From positions 19,378,401 to 19,442,400 of the forward strand of contig NC_044918.1 of the NCBI RefSeq assembly GCF_003576645.1: a stretch of 64,000 nucleotides of DNA, given 5' to 3'. This DNA comes from Ipomoea triloba. Taxonomy: Eukaryota; Streptophyta; Magnoliopsida; Solanales; Convolvulaceae. A program made the translations under genes and the position numbers. Shown piece after piece: positions 1-11,394 of this stretch (the first letter of the stretch is position 1; the number at the start of each line of letters is the position of its first letter). The notes below the pieces were generated by a model, which was not told the DNA's origin, did no database searches, and saw only the letters and a program-made list of their open reading frames with translations.

Positions 1-70
<70 letters not shown>

Positions 71-71
71 G
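1..71. repeat. (TA)n microsatellite at window edge
   Basis: Almost pure TA dinucleotide repeat with one TG interruption near 51. It runs off the left edge, so its full length is unknown. Confidence 0.95.
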
Positions 72-154
72 ATGATGGTGTGTATTTAATGAGAAGTGTG
101 TTAATTATTTATATTGTTGAACTAGAGATTTAAGTACAATAATTTACTTCTTAT

Positions 155-918
155 AACTTTATTTTGTGGAATTGAATTTAGTCCTACGACAAAAGTACAC
201 AATGAGCCGACGCTCTCACTTGGGACGGCCACAGGCCCACAGCTATGCCGCTTGACCACAAGATCTTTGGCTGTGAAATTGAATTTAGTCCTTATACTTT
301 TTTAAACGGTATAATTAAGGACAATAATCATTAAAATCGTTAAAATTGACTATTAACTTTGTTGGTGCGATATTGATGTTATCATTGTCACTTCAACATA
401 ACATGATGTGTCATGCCAACTCATATTTTATTTTATTAATATTTAAAAATAATTAATGTAATTACTAACAGATTAATATAAAGCACTACAATTCCTTTTT
501 TTTTTTTTAAATACAACTAATGCCTCTATCTAATTTTGAACCCTCTTAAGATCTCATGGGAATACTATCATTCCCTTCCAACTTACTAACGAATTTGTTA
601 ACTTTTTGCAAAATTTAATACAACAGTATCTTAGAATGAAAGTTGTATAGATTTTATTTGTATTAAAGAAAAAAAGTTTCATACAAATTAGAATAAATTT
701 AAATTTAAAAATTTTCTAATTTATATTTATAGAAAAATATTAATAATAATGATTAAAATATAATTAACATATTTAAATTTTGTTTTAACAAATAAATGTT
801 GTTCAATTTTTAATTGTACTGTGTAACAAGTATTTTACAACAAAACTTAAATATGTGAATTGTTTAAAAAAAAAATTACACATAGTCACATATGAATAAA
901 TTGAAAATTAAAATTTTA

Positions 919-951
<33 letters not shown>

Positions 952-1660
952 TTCTATCAATATAAATTAAAATTTTTAAAATATACGCTTATTATACTTT
1001 GTATTGAACTTTTTTTTTTTTTTAAAAATACAAATAAAATTTTCTACAACACTCATTGTCAAATGGCTTTAATTAAGTTTTGCAAAATGTTAATAAATTG
1101 GTTGCTCAGTAAGGTGGAGGGGAATAATAGCACTCCTTTGAGAGGTTAAGGTTCCATAACTTGTCCAAAAGTTGAATTCCAAGGACTCCCCACATCCCAG
1201 TTCGATAGAGCATTTGGAATGATGTAAATCATGGTAATTCAGCATTTGGCCATATATATCCCCACACTATAGCTTCTAAGTTTTGAACCTTGGTCTCTTA
1301 CCCCAAATATTTTCTACTGAACTAGTGAGCTAAGTCCATGCAGCCATGCAGGTCCATAACTTGATAGAGGCATTAGTTCTTTATTTTATATGGCTTAATA
1401 TTAATTCGTTAGTGATTAAATTAATTATGTTTTGTTTTCAAAAAAAAAAATTAATTATGTTTAAATATTAATAAAATGAAATATGAATTGGCATTCATGA
1501 CACATCCTATAATGTTGATGTAGCACTGATGAGTGATGACATATCAATGTCACGCTAACAGAGTTAACATGTCATTTTTAAGTTTTAACGGTGTTAATAA
1601 TTGTCCTTAATTATACAATTTTTAAAAGAACATAAATTAAATTGTATAAAACCATATAAT
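155..1660. mobile_element. Element with long imperfect terminal inverted repeats
   Basis: Bases about 272-530 (..TATAATTAAGGACAATAAT..GATGTGTCATGCCAACTCAT..) match the reverse complement of about 1375-1645 over roughly 250 bp with scattered mismatches and small indels. The interior (540-1370) is A/T-rich, with a TTA microsatellite at about 918-951 and a SINE-like minus-strand patch near 1270-1345, and has no credible coding sequence; the small ORF over the TTA run is a poly-Ile artefact. Exact ends are unclear because a SINE (186-271) interrupts the left arm. Probably an old foldback or MULE-like non-autonomous element. Confidence 0.6.
186..271 (-). mobile_element. Short tRNA-derived SINE copy with 21-bp TSD
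   Basis: On the minus strand the start reads as a SINE head (GATCTTGTGGTCAAGCGGCA, box-A-like), related to the copies at 17461, 43675 and 43915. The 21 bases at 165-185 (TGTGGAATTGAATTTAG and following) are repeated at 272-292 with one mismatch, as expected of a target-primed insertion. The body is only 86 bp, so much of the 3' half is missing. It sits inside the left arm of an older inverted-repeat element. No coding capacity. Confidence 0.75.
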
Positions 1661-2326
1661 ACGGAGAACTTAGCTTACATATACTTTGACCCAAAAACTA
1701 CTAATACAAACTAATTTTGCTAGAAATATGCCAATACAAAAATATATTGATAAAACCAATACATTTACACCTAGACTAGCTATATATCTAGTTTGATAGT
1801 AATTACTCATTATTATTTATATATGAATGTAACCACCAAAATATCAAGTGTGTGGAGCAGTAATCATATTTCTTAAATCCTCAACAATTATAATAATTGA
1901 AATTGAGTAGCCTTTTTTAATTTAAAAAAAAAAAGGTAGTAAATTAAAAATAATTAAGTAGTAGTGTCCTGGGATCTGGTGATTAAAGCATCCATCAAGT
2001 GTGCTGAATTGGAATGGTCTTAAGGCGTGGGGGAATCAGTTTGGCTGGTGGCACGCCTACTTTTTATATCCAAATCATGAGATATATGGATGCTTTATTT
2101 TTATTATTGCTTTTTTTAGTTTATATTGCTTATGTTAAGAATATCATATATATAATATTAAATTAGCACCATATTCTTTTTATGGCGTGTAAATAAATAA
2201 GCTATGTGCAAGTAAAAAATGAAGCATTGTGCGTGTGTTCAATTATGAAGTTTGATTGTAGATATTTGGAATTTGTTTTTAATATATAATTTATATATTT
2301 AAAATTAAATATGAAAGATTAAGGGG
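1661..2326. other. Unannotated A/T-rich spacer
   Basis: No ORF of recognisable family, RNA gene or clear repeat boundary is seen here. Confidence 0.5.
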
Positions 2327-2461
2327 GTGTTTGGCAATTTGCCGATAGCTAATATCTGATTGTATTGACTGGTTTGACCAACTGATTGTATTAGCAAAGT
2401 GTTTAGTAAATTAGCTGCATGCTGATTGTATGTAAAATGACCTATAAGGAGATTGTGCTAA
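2327..2461. mobile_element. Relic end of a TGTTTGG-type MITE
   Basis: GGGGGTGTTTGGCAATTTGCCGATAGCT.. followed by GTGTTTAGTAAATTAGCTG resembles the left part of the MITEs at 5905, 8939 and 11395. No matching right end was found, so this is a truncated copy. Confidence 0.45.
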
Positions 2462-3651
2462 TTTCTTAATTCTTTTAATTACATTTACAGTTCATTTATT
2501 TATTTATTTATTGTTGTTGTTGTTATCAATAATTATTTGTAACTATTAATTTTTTTGTTTGATTATTAATAATAATGTTATAATTATAGAGGAATACTCT
2601 GATCCGTAGTTAAATAAGTCGTTAATAATAATTAATGTAGTTAATGAAGGGATGTCGATCAATAAATAGTTTAATAGGGCAGGGGTATGGACTTCAAACG
2701 CAAGCTAAATTGTTTTTACTGAGAACTGAACTTGTTATCTTTTGGTTATCAAGCCAACGACTTGACTAATTGGTTGGAGAGTTGTCCCCAATTTTGTTAC
2801 TTTATTATATGGTATATTAGTGACAGATTTAATTTAGTCCTTAAGGGATCAAATGTGTCATTTTTTTAATAATAATTAAGGAATTAAATTTACAATTAAG
2901 TAATTGAATGACTAAATTTATATATTAATTACAATTAAAAAACTAAAGTGTCATCTTGCCCTTGTAAAGTCACACTATAATATGAACAAATGCATTCCAG
3001 TCTATAAGAATATGTAAGATTGAGTGATCGGCTTATCACAGCTCAATAGTTGAGTTTGCCATGAGATTTCTATATAACCTGCAAAGAATTTATAAACAAT
3101 ATTTTGGATGTTATTTTTTGGAATCACAATATTTTATTTCTCACCTCAAGGGCCCAATACCCCAACCCGTCATAATTATGGAGTAAATCATATATAGTGA
3201 CTCGATTATTTCGGTAATTTATTAATTAAGTGGGCACAACTGAGCTACTACTGTACACAATATCACAATATTTTGATTCAATAGTTATACTAAATTTTAA
3301 CTAATTTACAGTTAATTGATAAGTTGCATTGAGTCTCATTTATAAAGGTTTTCCCAACACTTATTATTAAACAAAACTAAAAAAAGGTTTTATTTAAAGA
3401 AAATATAGTTGTATCTTTCCAATAAGATAAAACTTTTAGTGATAAATGTTTGATCATGATAATTAGTTTTAGAATAGGTCACGTCCTTCATGGTAGAAGC
3501 CGGCCTATTCTATTTATAATGGGCAAACTATTATTTTGTTGGAAGAAATATTATAACCACTCTCACGTGAGCAGTCATAGGCCCAATATTGTTTGCTTAT
3601 ATTGTGGGCATCGCTATGCCTAAATTTGCATAGACTTTTACTCGATCAATA
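2462..3651. other. Unannotated spacer with SINE-like patch
   Basis: A/T-rich, no credible coding sequence. On the minus strand about 2790-2690 reads like a SINE head (box-A-like GTCGTTGGCTTGATAACC, then a weak box-B-like AAGTTCAGTTCT), but no TSD or A-tail was found. Confidence 0.35.
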
Positions 3652-3661
3652 TTTCTTTTTC

Positions 3662-4034
3662 GAGTTAATACCCAATTTAGTCCTCTACTAGAGTGAGTTT
3701 TCTCGATTTAGTCCTAAATAACTTTTTGTGCTTAATTAGGTCATCAACTTTGATGATTTTTACTAAATTAAGATGCATTCGTAATTTCACATGTATTAAT
3801 ACCTAATTTAGTCATCGGCTATATATAGTAATTTTATCCAAGTTAGCCTCGACTATAGTGGTTTTAATTAATTTACCCAATTTAGTCCTCAACTATAATG
3901 ATTTTTCTCGATTTAGTCCTTAATTCTAACAGTCGATGACTCAATTGGGTAAAATCATTAAAACACAAAAAGTTGTTTATAACTAAATTGAAAAAAAATC
4001 ATTATAGTTAAAGGACTAAATTAGATATTAACTC
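3662..4034. mobile_element. Foldback/MULE-like MITE
   Basis: The element begins GAGTTAATACCCAATTTAGTCC and ends with the imperfect inverse (GGACTAAATTAGATATTAACTC). The interior has several inverted or direct copies of AATTTAGTCCTCAACTA-like units. Flanks TTTCTTTTTC (3652-3661) and TTTCTTTTCC (4035-4044) match at 9 of 10 bases, a TSD length typical of Mutator-like elements. No protein is encoded. Confidence 0.7.
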
Positions 4035-4044
4035 TTTCTTTTCC

Positions 4045-4548
4045 GCATGCAATATGAAAAAAAAATGTTGAAATTAATAAAAAGGAAAAGAAGAGTCAAG
4101 TTGAGTGTAGAAAGTGAAGCATATTTTGATGCATGGAAGGGGCTTTTGAGACTTCCAAAATGATGAGAGGCAAAAGATGGGCCATAGAAAAAGGTGGGTT
4201 TGTGAGGGTGGATGGGTAGCATACCAAGAAGAGTGTCTCCTCAGGCAGGCCCAAGGCAAGGCTCCTTTGGCGCCGGTGTCTCCGCTTTGCCTCTATATTT
4301 CTTTATGCTTGCAACAAAAGTTTGTGTAATAATAATAATAACTCAAATAAATTTTTCAATTAAATCATCTTTGTACTACACGCTCTTTACAATCTTCTTT
4401 CTAGACAAATCCTTTGCTGACATTCTGCACTCATGTTTTCAAGATTCTTCTTCTTCTCCTTCCTTCCTCTCACCACCTGACCAGTGGAAATATCTAACTT
4501 AATTAATACTTTGTAGATATGTATTATATATAACAATATAATATAATC
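4045..4548. other. Spacer with short GC-rich patch
   Basis: About 4215-4300 is more GC-rich than its surroundings (AGGCAGGCCCAAGGCAAGGC..). It holds overlapping short ORFs on both strands, none resembling a known family. Confidence 0.35.
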
Positions 4549-5033
4549 TGATGGAATAATTAGGACCGGGTGCGGAGCATGGACGGAGCAAATCGGGACC
4601 GGAGCGGGCACGGGGACCCGGGGTCAGCCCTCGGCCACGGGCTGACCGCGCGTGGCCGAGGTCAGCCTCGGCCGAGCCCGTCACTTGGCCGAGGTTAGCT
4701 CTTGGCCAAGTGATGGGTCTTGGGTCCCCGCGCGCCCGGGTCTCGCGGCGGAGGTTGCGGTCTGAGCTGTTGGGCGCGCTTTCCCTGCGATTCCTCCGGG
4801 TCTGTCAGGCCTAAATCTGATATAAAAGCATGCTAGTTTGTCTTGTTAAGACATCCACACTTATCCTTATCACTCTTGTCTTGTTATTACACAGACATTA
4901 TTTGTAATAGCGTTATCCGTTATTTAATATACAGTTACCCACGCGGTACACTTTGATCTATTACTTGTCATACCCCCTTTATTTAATCGGGTTTTGTAAT
5001 TCGGACCACCCGGGTTATTATAAAAATCCATCA
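4549..5033. mobile_element. Solo LTR (485 bp) with 5-bp TSD
   Basis: Starts TGATGG and ends CCATCA (inverted TG..CA ends), flanked by perfect TAATC duplications at 4544-4548 and 5034-5038. The first 270 bp are very GC-rich (repeated CTCGGCC/GGCCGAG units); the second half contains TATAAAAG near 4820, a plausible LTR promoter if the element reads on the plus strand. No second LTR or internal domain is nearby, so this is the product of LTR-LTR recombination. Superfamily cannot be assigned. Confidence 0.85.
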
Positions 5034-5674
5034 TAATCTTTATTTATGTAGTCAATAAGCTTAAGTCAAGTCATATAAGATTGTGATTTTAAAGTTCTAT
5101 CCTAACCAACTATATTATACAATGTATAACGTGAGACTCAAATATCAAAATTGTCTAGGACAAAAGACTTGAAGTATCGATTTAAACATGATGGTTGACC
5201 TTAAATATATGATACAATCTTTATATATAATGTGTGTGTGTGAGAGAGAGAATATTAATTAAAGGAGTAAGTGAGTTGGAGGTTTACAACAACTTGCAAA
5301 TCTTGTTTTTCAATTTTCTTTGGTCAACATTTGAGTCATTTCTAATTATATTTTTGGCAAGAGTGTTAAGCTATGTTTTAGATTTTAGGGAATTGGTTGG
5401 CCGATTGGCAACCACTATCCGAGACACAATCAATCATGTTTGTTCTTTTTATCAACTAGCTCTATCACTGGGGTTGTGAAGATATAAACTATCATCATCC
5501 CCAAAATAAAAATAAAACAAAAAAATCACCACTTTTACTTATTGCTTACCAAAATGTTGTTTTAATTAAATTTTTTAGTGAGTCATAATTTTTTTTTAAT
5601 ATTTGACTTCTGTATATTAGAGAGAAATTAACTTATAGATTGATAATGTTACTTGTACTAAATTTTACCATATC
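5034..5674. other. Unannotated spacer
   Basis: No supported gene. A GTGTGTGTGAGAGAGAGA simple repeat occurs at about 5230-5250. Confidence 0.5.
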
Positions 5675-5691
5675 TAAGATCACTTCATCTT

Positions 5692-5759
5692 TTTTTTTTT
5701 TTGAATGCTACTGACTCTGTTTCAATGTAGTATCTGTTCATAGCTACTTTCTCTCTTCA
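5692..5759 (-). mobile_element. 5'-truncated SINE tail with 17-bp TSD
   Basis: A poly-T run followed by GAATGCTACTGACTCTGTTTC.. is the reverse complement of the 3' tail of the SINE at 29329. TAAGATCACTTCATCTT occurs at 5675-5691 and again at 5760-5776, a perfect 17-bp TSD. Only the last ~68 bp were inserted. Confidence 0.85.
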
Positions 5760-5904
5760 TAAGATCACTTCATCTTATTAACTCATAGTGAGTGTGGTAA
5801 ATATATGAATAGACAATTACTACGAAGGGATGTAACGCTTATCTTAGGCAGTGTCAAATGATGCAAGTTGGAGAAAAAAAAAAGTATTTCCATAATTTTA
5901 TATA

Positions 5905-6211
5905 GGTTATATGTTTGGTAAAATAGTTAGTCTATCAGCCAATTTTGACTTATTTGACCACTATGAGCTGTTTGAATTGGTTAAAAAAAATAATATAAGT
6001 GTTTGGTTAATCAACTTTTTGTAACTCCAAAATGCTAAAATTCAAAAAGTTCAAATCAACTTTTTCAATTAGCTTTTTGATAAAAGAAATTATACCAAAC
6101 AGTTATCAACTAATAGCTAATTTACCAAACACATTTCTACAATCAGCTAATGTTATCAAGTAGTCATACCATCTAATCCAATCAGTTAACAGTCATTTAT
6201 CAAACAAGGCC
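5905..6211. mobile_element. MITE, 3-bp TSD family, copy 1
   Basis: Ends GGTTATATGTTTGGTAAA and (inverse) GGCCTTGTTTGATAAAT. Internal paired motifs include CAATTAGCTTTTTGA and ATCAGCCAATTTTGACTTA. Flanked by ATA at 5902-5904 and 6212-6214. Same family as 8939 and 11395. Confidence 0.75.
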
Positions 6212-6239
6212 ATAATATATTTTAGCGAGCTAGCTTGAC

Positions 6240-7680
6240 CATTCAATGCACCAAAAGTAGGAAGAGAGAAATGGATATAATGATGATTAAGTTGTGCATG
6301 ATAGGAGTTACAAATAAGCCAACACAAGTATTTGGTCCTCTGAAAACATGATTAACAAAATGCAAGCATGATCTTAAAGCTTGGTTTATAGAATTCCAAT
6401 GGACAAAAAGGGATGAAAAGTGGTTGTTTAGAGGAGTAGTGATATTTTTTTGTTGGTGTGGAGAATATTTTCAGGTGCATGCGCAAATTAAAGAGCCAAA
6501 GGAGAAAAAGAAAGTTTTTGAGTACAAACTAAGCATGACTAACCCTAAAAGCAAAAGTTTGCTCCCCATTTGACATCATTCCCCTCACATTCTTCTCCTT
6601 CCCATCCCGAGGCAAACCCTAACCCTCCTGCCCTCTCTCTTATAATCTTCAATTCCCCTCTTTGCTCCACACTTCACTCTCATCTTCTCCTATATAGCTT
6701 CTTCCCATCCCTCTCTTCACTTTCAATCAAATTTACTCGATCTCACTTATCCCGACTATCTATCCCATATTTATACATTAATATAAGCTACTTCAGTTCT
6801 CTCTATTTTTATCAGTTTCAGGAACGGTCCATTCACACATTAAAAGATTGCTACGCCGGTTTACTTAGCTTTCTTCTTGATAAGTCTCTCTGATCTTTTC
6901 TTGTCCATAAAGGGTTTTGCATGTATGTATTTCATCAGCATGACATATTTAGTAATAGATGATATATAGTCAATCCATCTATTACATCTTTCCTCCAAAC
7001 CTTCCATTATTTCCATTTCAAATTAAAAGAAGTGTTCTCTTCATCTTATTACCAATACTTCTCTTTCTTGTTGTTGGGTATTAGGTTTGACAATGATCTT
7101 GGAAACAATGTTTTTCACCCATTTACATCAAAGTTCATGAAACTTTCTTAACACACACATACATAGTATATACTTTTAATTTCTTTTTTCTTTTCTTTTC
7201 TTTTCTTTTCTTTTAAAAAAAAATAAAAATTCAAATGGATTACTGTTTTATCCAATTCCTTTTTTGCCAACCTTAAATTCCATGGCCTGGTCTAAAAGCA
7301 AATTTTGAAAAGATATTTATTTTGATCATCCAATCCCTACCTAGAATATAATGATATGACTTTATTATTATTATTATGATTTTTCCTTTTATCCATCCTT
7401 AAAAGTGGCTACCCCAACGAGGAACAAAGCTTGCGTGCCGATATTTATCGTCCCCACAGTGCTTTAGAGTAGGATCATATTGTTGTGTTGTTGAACAACA
7501 TGGGACCATTCCCTCCCAAGTCAAACTGATCATGTCGTCCCAAATAAATATCTGGACGTCCCAAATGGCTGCAAAACCTTCGAAGAACATCATCATCATC
7601 ATCATGCGACTTTGGTGTTTAGCCTTTGTGTTATTGCAATGCCCCTTTTGGTGACAGCGCATGCATTATGGCATATATAG
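6240..7680 (+). other. Upstream/leader region of MIR171
   Basis: No protein gene is supported. From about 6570 to 6900 the plus strand is CT-rich, like a plant 5' leader, and it lies about 0.8-1.1 kb upstream of the MIR171 hairpin in the same direction, so it may be the start of the primary transcript (inference). The 107-codon ORF across it is Ser/Pro/Leu-rich low-complexity and probably not a real protein. Confidence 0.35.
6691..6697 (+). promoter_or_regulatory. Candidate TATA box for pri-miR171
   Basis: CCTATATAGC precedes a pyrimidine-rich stretch typical of plant transcription start regions. It is the best TATA candidate upstream of the hairpin; position alone supports it. Confidence 0.3.
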
Positions 7681-7689
7681 GTAGGGAAA

Positions 7690-7825
7690 TGAGGCAACAT
7701 TAAGGAAGGAAAGCGATATTGGTGAGGTTCAATCCGAAGACGAGTTTACACTTATTGCTTTATGTAAACATCCCTCTCAGATTGAGCCGCGCCAATATCA
7801 CTTTTTTATTGCATTTCCATCTCAC
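7690..7825 (+). ncRNA. MIR171: MIR171 precursor hairpin
   Basis: The 3' arm contains TTGAGCCGCGCCAATATC (7782-7799), the conserved miR171 core; it can be read as a 21-mer starting at 7779 (AGATTGAG..) or at 7782 (TTGAG..CACT). The 5' arm at about 7713-7736 (GCGATATTGGTGAGGTTCAA) is its near-perfect partner, and pairing continues through the stem to a loop at about 7751-7767 (CTTATTGCTTTA region). Outer bases GGAAATG (7684-7690) and CATTTCC (7812-7818) extend the stem. Known role of the family: AGO-loaded miR171 directs cleavage of HAM/SCL6-type GRAS transcription factor mRNAs, controlling meristem and branching programmes. The exact mature isomer cannot be fixed from DNA. Confidence 0.93.
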
Positions 7826-7835
7826 ACTTGTGCAC

Positions 7836-8938
7836 ATCTCATCTTTCTCAGGTAATGTTACATTTTTCTCATCATTTTTTAGAATCTAATATGGTTTCAA
7901 ATTTCTTCAATTATATCCCACTACGTTAAGTTTGTCTACATTAACAACCAAATTAAAGTATTTAAATACATGCATGCATATGTGTTTGTATTCGCTACTA
8001 GCTATACATTTTGGCGTAGTATGTAGTAAGCGCTCTTGATTTAACAATTGGTATTAGAGCATATGAGGAGTTGGAATGATTTTGATAGTTTATTTATTTA
8101 ACTTGAACAAGTAAAAATATGAAGACAAATAGAAATTAAAAATGAAGGTTATTCATTTTGATGCATGATATACTATAGCTAATTGTTGAGTATTTGTAAG
8201 AAAGTTGAATTTTATGTAGAGTGACATCCACCTAATATTTATGTCAAGCTTTAATTTGCCCCTGTTAGGAATACAACATAATGTTGCTTAACTTTTTTTT
8301 TTTTTTTGCTTTAATATTTTATACGGAAATATTGAGATTTATAATAATCTATCTATATTTAAAAGATTATGTTGGAAGGAACACAGATAATATTTTTAAT
8401 ATAAAATAATATTCAAATTTAACTACTCCACATACAAGTTTTGGCTCTTAACTTATTCTATACCAAATATTTATGCATTCATTATATTGATGTTTTAGTT
8501 CATTCCATATATATATCAAATACGATCCGATGGTATATATTAAGTAAACTCCGCTTTTATGTAATAGCCTGGAAATCAAATATGAAGTTATACATAAATT
8601 ATATGGAAAGAGGGTAGGTATTGTTAGTTCATGTTTCATTTGCAGATCAGAGTATTGGCACGTAGATTTATTGGAGTTAGCAATATTTGTTGTTGTTGAG
8701 ATATGAGTAAACTTAACGGGCTAAAACTCAATGCAAACTAGCGTAAGAAGTTGATATGTTTGAAATGGCTCAGCCCATCCAACTTAGGCTTATTCATCAA
8801 ATAAGGCCCACCTCCGACTGCGAATTAAATCACTCCATGATAAAAGAAAAAAATAAATTATATTAAAGATGGTTGGCAACAATAAAGAGTCGAGAATAGT
8901 ATGCAGCGTGTATAATTTCTTCTCCCAAAGAAGTTTAT
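7836..8938. other. 3' flank of MIR171 and spacer
   Basis: A TTTCTCAG/GTAATG junction at about 7851 could be a splice donor in the primary miRNA transcript (inference). Otherwise A/T-rich with no supported feature. Confidence 0.35.
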
Positions 8939-9234
8939 GGCCCTGTTTGGTAAATGGCTGTTGGCTGATTGGATTGACTGTTTGGGTTAGAATTTAGAAG
9001 GCATGATTGGTTAATAACATTGGCTTATTGTAAAAAATTGTTTGATAGATTAGCTGTTAGCTTATAGTTATTTAGTATAATTTCTTTTCTTAAAAAACTA
9101 ATTGAAAAGGCTACTTTTAGTAGCCTTTTGAATTTTAGTATTTTGGAGTTACAAAAAACTTATTAACCAAACAATTAATAGTGATCAAATAAGTCAAAAT
9201 TGGCTGATAGGCTGATTATTTACCAAACAAGGCC
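8939..9234. mobile_element. MITE, 3-bp TSD family, copy 2
   Basis: Terminal GGCCCTGTTTGGTAAAT and inverse GGCCTTGTTTGGTAAAT, flanked by TAT (8936-8938, 9235-9237). Best-preserved of the three copies. Confidence 0.85.
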
Positions 9235-9299
9235 TATAACTTCATCCCACTAAAAGATGACAAATTCTCCTATAACATCATGATCTTCATTCATAAGAC

Positions 9300-9835
9300 G
9301 GGTTAATTTTATTTTTTTTTAATAAATATTACAATTTTCATCATAAATAACTCTTCAATTCTTAATATTACATTTTGATTTAAAAGTATTACGTTTTGCA
9401 TCATAATTATTACACTTTTTCTCATAAGTAACAATTTATTCATAATTAGTATTATATTTTTTTCTCATAAGCAATTATATATTCATCAACCCTAAATATT
9501 ATATTTTGATTTAATTTGAAACTATTATATTTTTTTCACATATAAATATTACAATTTTCATCATAAGTAACTCTTTAACTCTTAATATTACATTTTGATT
9601 TAAAAGTATTACATTTTGTATCATAATTATTACACTTTCTCTCATAAGTAACAATTAAGCAATTATCCATGATTAGTATTGCATTTTCCTCATAAGTAAC
9701 TATTTAACCCTGAATATTACATTTTAATTATAAAATATTACATTTTTTCTCAAAAGTATTACACTTTTTCTTATAAGTAACATGCAATTTATTCCCGATT
9801 AATATTACATTTTGACTATATAAAAATATATTTAT
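9300..9835. repeat. Degenerate A/T-rich tandem repeats
   Basis: Repeated ATTACATTTTGATTTAAAAG and TCATAAGTAACAATTA-type units recur at irregular spacing of about 60-200 bp. The same motifs fill the interior of the element at 35019-35469, so this may be a relic of that family that has lost its ends. Confidence 0.6.
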
Positions 9836-10159
9836 TCTGTAATACTATTGTATACAGTACACGTTCTACATATATATATCTAATATTCATTTTTATTTCA
9901 AGTCTAAGTCTCACATTAAAAATTATCAAGTGATATACGCCAACGTTTATTTGCCATGCATGATAATCTAGAATAGTGTTTTGCAATTTCAATTTGTTTG
10001 AGTATGCAAAAAAATATTGGTTAGAGTAGTCTCTTCCTCAGCTCTTTCACTTCCTTAGTTTTGGAAGCTCTCCCATTTTCATTTGCAAATGTTGAATGTT
10101 CTTTAACTTGTGAATATGGTTACTCAAAAAAATTAGTATGATCACCAACCTTGTAAAAG

Positions 10160-11390
10160 GCGCAAAATGCTCATTAAGCACCTAGCGCCTAATAAATTTA
10201 TTTAAAAAAGAACTAAAATGAATAAATTAATCCTTACAAAATGTCCAAATTTCATTGTAAATCACGATTTATAATGGAATGCATTCTGTTGGTAAAACGC
10301 CCGTTGCAACGAAATTATAGTTTCATTGTAAATTTTGCAATATAATTTTTTTGTTGCAAATTTTACAACGATTTAAGCTCCATTGTAATGTTTGCAATGA
10401 TTATTTTCATGCCTACTCCATTGCAAATATAGCAACAAGTTTCAATCCGTTGCAATGTTCGCAACTCGTGACTAATTCCGTTGCAAATATAGCAACGACA
10501 TTTAATCCGTTGCGAATTTCATTGCAATTGTTGCAACAAATAATTTAGTTAAATACAGAATTTCTTTGCAATTTAGTTTGCAATTGTAATAGGTTAGTTG
10601 CAAATTTCTTTGCAATCTTATTGCAATGACAATAATCTCAAAAAGTTATTGTAATAAATCTTTCTAATATAAATTCTATTAAAATTATTACATGGAATTT
10701 ATTTTAGTAGATGAAAATTTTTTGTTTTATTTTATAGGATACAATGAATGAGCTACGACAAACTCTGGCGATGCATCGGATGCAGAGTTGTGGTTGGAGG
10801 TCACTAGCGGTGTAAAGAGGGAATGTTATGTATATGGTTTTAGCTCAGATCACTATTTCCCAGAGGCTTTAAGCCAATCAAAATCTAAGTCTGGAGTGTT
10901 ATTTTCGGATGCAGCTTTGATGGCAGAAATTCAACAAATGAGGGACGAAAACAAAATGTTTCACGGAGAGAACAAGTTGATTCAGGAGAAGTTGAAAAGT
11001 TGGGTGCTATATTTGCAAAGTTTATTACAAATTATGAGTGGTTAGCTTCCACCTCAATAAACGAGGAAACAGGAGCCCCTTTTATGTTTTCATGTGTTTT
11101 TTTGGTGTGTGGTAATATTGCATTATTGAAATATCTATGGACATTATTTTTTGTTGTAAATAATTTTGATGCTCAAAATATATTTTATTTTAAAATTAAG
11201 TAGTGTGTACATTACTTTGTTGAGGACATAGAATTTATTTACAGCAAATAAAAATAAATTATGACAAAATCAAAATAATAAAAGCACTCTATATGATTTC
11301 AGATTTTCCTACCAACAGTTAGTTGCAATTTCCGACCAACACTTGGAAGGAACTCCACATAATACAAGATTGGAGTTTTTTGACCAATTG
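10160..11390 (+). mobile_element. CACTA (En/Spm-like) element relic
   Basis: 10230-10640 is packed with CCGTTGCAAATATAGCAACGA-like direct and inverted units, as in CACTA subterminal regions. It is followed by a TNP1/TnpA-like coding remnant (10752-11045) and then by GCAATTTCCGACCAAC units (11325-11390). Similar CCAACAATTGG units resume after the MITE at 11395-11671, so the relic probably continues to about 11720. No CACTA terminus was identified. Confidence 0.6.
10752..11045 (+). pseudogene. CACTA TNP1-like transposase C-terminal fragment
   Basis: Reads ..NSGDASDAELWLEVTSGVK.. then YVYGFSSDHYFPEA and a coiled-coil-like segment (AEIQQMRDENKMFHGENKLI). This order, an ELWLEVTGGVK-type block, a YGFGS block, then a Glu-rich leucine/isoleucine heptad, matches my recollection of C-terminal exons of CACTA-associated plant transposase/TNP1 proteins. 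A likely splice acceptor (TTTATAG) lies at about 10738. Upstream exons are absent and the frame has a stop just 5' of the fragment. The surrounding subterminal repeats agree with the assignment. Confidence 0.6.
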
Positions 11391-11394
11391 TTAG

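Noticed and set aside
892..1149. ORF with long poly-Ile stretch
   Set aside because: Created by a TTA microsatellite and poly-T; no family, no splice context.
4230..4290. Minus-strand CGCCAAAGGAGCCTTGCC resembling miR399
   Set aside because: Several mismatches to known miR399 forms at conserved positions and no convincing opposite arm; the local hairpin is too short and badly paired.
6570..6893. 107-codon ORF upstream of MIR171 as a protein gene
   Set aside because: Low-complexity Ser/Leu/Pro composition from a CT-rich leader; no family and no conserved motif.
9300..9835. CRISPR-like regular repeat array
   Set aside because: Units are degenerate, irregularly spaced and A/T-rich in a eukaryotic genome; they match a transposon core instead.
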